The notes under the pieces are model-generated. The model was not told the origin of the DNA, made no database searches, and was given only the letters and a program-made list of their open reading frames with translations. Positions 5,070-5,402 of a DNA stretch of 5,402 bases are shown piece after piece. Position numbers and translations under genes: made by a program. The stretch is from Planctomycetaceae bacterium (GTDB lineage Bacteria; Planctomycetota; Planctomycetia; Pirellulales; JAEUIK01): the NCBI GenBank assembly GCA_015493185.1, contig WGDQ01000457.1, forward strand, positions 1-5,402, written 5' to 3'. Position 1 is the stretch's first letter. Each line of letters opens with the position of its first letter.

Positions 5070-5402
5070 TCGAGGAAGAAATCCTGCATCAGCTCATGGC
5101 CTGGTTCCATGGCATATTGGTCCAGGTCCGTCACGCCGTGCTCGCGCAGCACGTCTTCGTCGATGAAAAAGTTGCCCGTGCAGCTCCGGCTGTCGCTGGT
5201 CAGAATGTAATAGGCCGCGTCCGCCATGATTTCCGGCTTGCGGCACGAGGGCCGAAGCTCGGCGCCAATCAAGTTCTCGATTGCCGCGGTCCAAATGCCC
5301 GTGCGCGGCCAAAGCGCATTGACGCCGATCCCCTCGTCGGCAAACTCGGCCGACATGCCCAGCGCGCACATGCTCATGCCGTATTTGGCCATCGTGTAGG
5401 CG
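5066..5402 (-). CDS. SDR family oxidoreductase, HSDL2-like (C-terminal part; start beyond right edge)
   Basis: Only the last 111 residues are in the window; the cofactor-binding half lies to the right. The visible part begins AYTMAKYGMSMCALGMSAEF, which holds the SDR catalytic YxxxK (Tyr and Lys of YTMAK). It continues with VNALWPRTGIWTAA, IMADAAYYIL and GNFFIDEDVLREHGV, and ends PGHELMQDFFLD. This run closely follows the SDR domain of human HSDL2 (hydroxysteroid dehydrogenase-like 2), a mitochondrial/peroxisomal protein tied to fatty-acid metabolism. HSDL2 carries a further SCP2 sterol-carrier domain, whereas this protein stops right after the SDR domain. Expected full length is about 270-290 residues. 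It would use NAD(P)H on an unknown carbonyl or hydroxyl substrate. It converges on the thiolase gene. Subfamily is confident; substrate is unknown. Confidence 0.88.
   Translation of the reverse strand, partial: AYTMAKYGMSMCALGMSAEFADEGIGVNALWPRTGIWTAAIENLIGAELRPSCRKPEIMADAAYYILTSDSRSCTGNFFIDEDVLREHGVTDLDQYAMEPGHELMQDFFLD

Overview
The window looks like chromosomal DNA from a GC-rich bacterium. By eye G+C is about 60% or a little more, and codons strongly favour G/C in third position. Spacing is loose, with gaps of 105, 238 and 789 bases, and Shine-Dalgarno sites are weak or variable. Two short-chain dehydrogenases resemble eukaryotic mitochondrial/peroxisomal enzymes (DECR1 and HSDL2). Together these fit a planctomycete, perhaps of the Pirellulales type. 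That placement is inference: there is no rRNA or other marker in the window.

Layout. Positions 1-215 carry the first copy of a diverged intergenic repeat. Three minus-strand genes follow. Read in transcription order they are a MeaB-type GTPase (2212-3066), a 2,4-dienoyl-CoA-reductase-like SDR (1074-1973) and pyroglutamyl peptidase Pcp (216-968). A 789-base gap (3067-3855) contains the second repeat copy and two short tandem duplications, with no gene I can support. It separates the minus-strand genes from a divergent plus-strand thiolase (3856-5034). The thiolase ends 31 bases from the end of a convergent minus-strand SDR of the HSDL2 type, which runs off the right edge.

Function. Four of the five genes belong to acyl-CoA chemistry. 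MeaB protects and loads the B12-dependent methylmalonyl-CoA mutase (propionyl-CoA or odd-chain/branched-chain catabolism). The DECR-like enzyme would remove 2,4-double bonds during beta-oxidation of unsaturated acyl chains. The thiolase interconverts acetoacetyl-CoA and acetyl-CoA, and HSDL2-like SDRs are associated with fatty-acid metabolism. Pcp, which removes N-terminal pyroglutamate from peptides, is the odd member. The mutase, acyl-CoA dehydrogenases and hydratases expected in such a pathway are not in this window.

I found no CRISPR array, phage, transposase, toxin-antitoxin or defence locus, and no clearly new system. The most useful leads are the MeaB protein that ends in a His/Asp-rich tail where the dimerisation region should be, the low-complexity insert in Pcp, the diverged repeat shared by two intergenic regions, and paired direct repeats upstream of the DECR-like gene.
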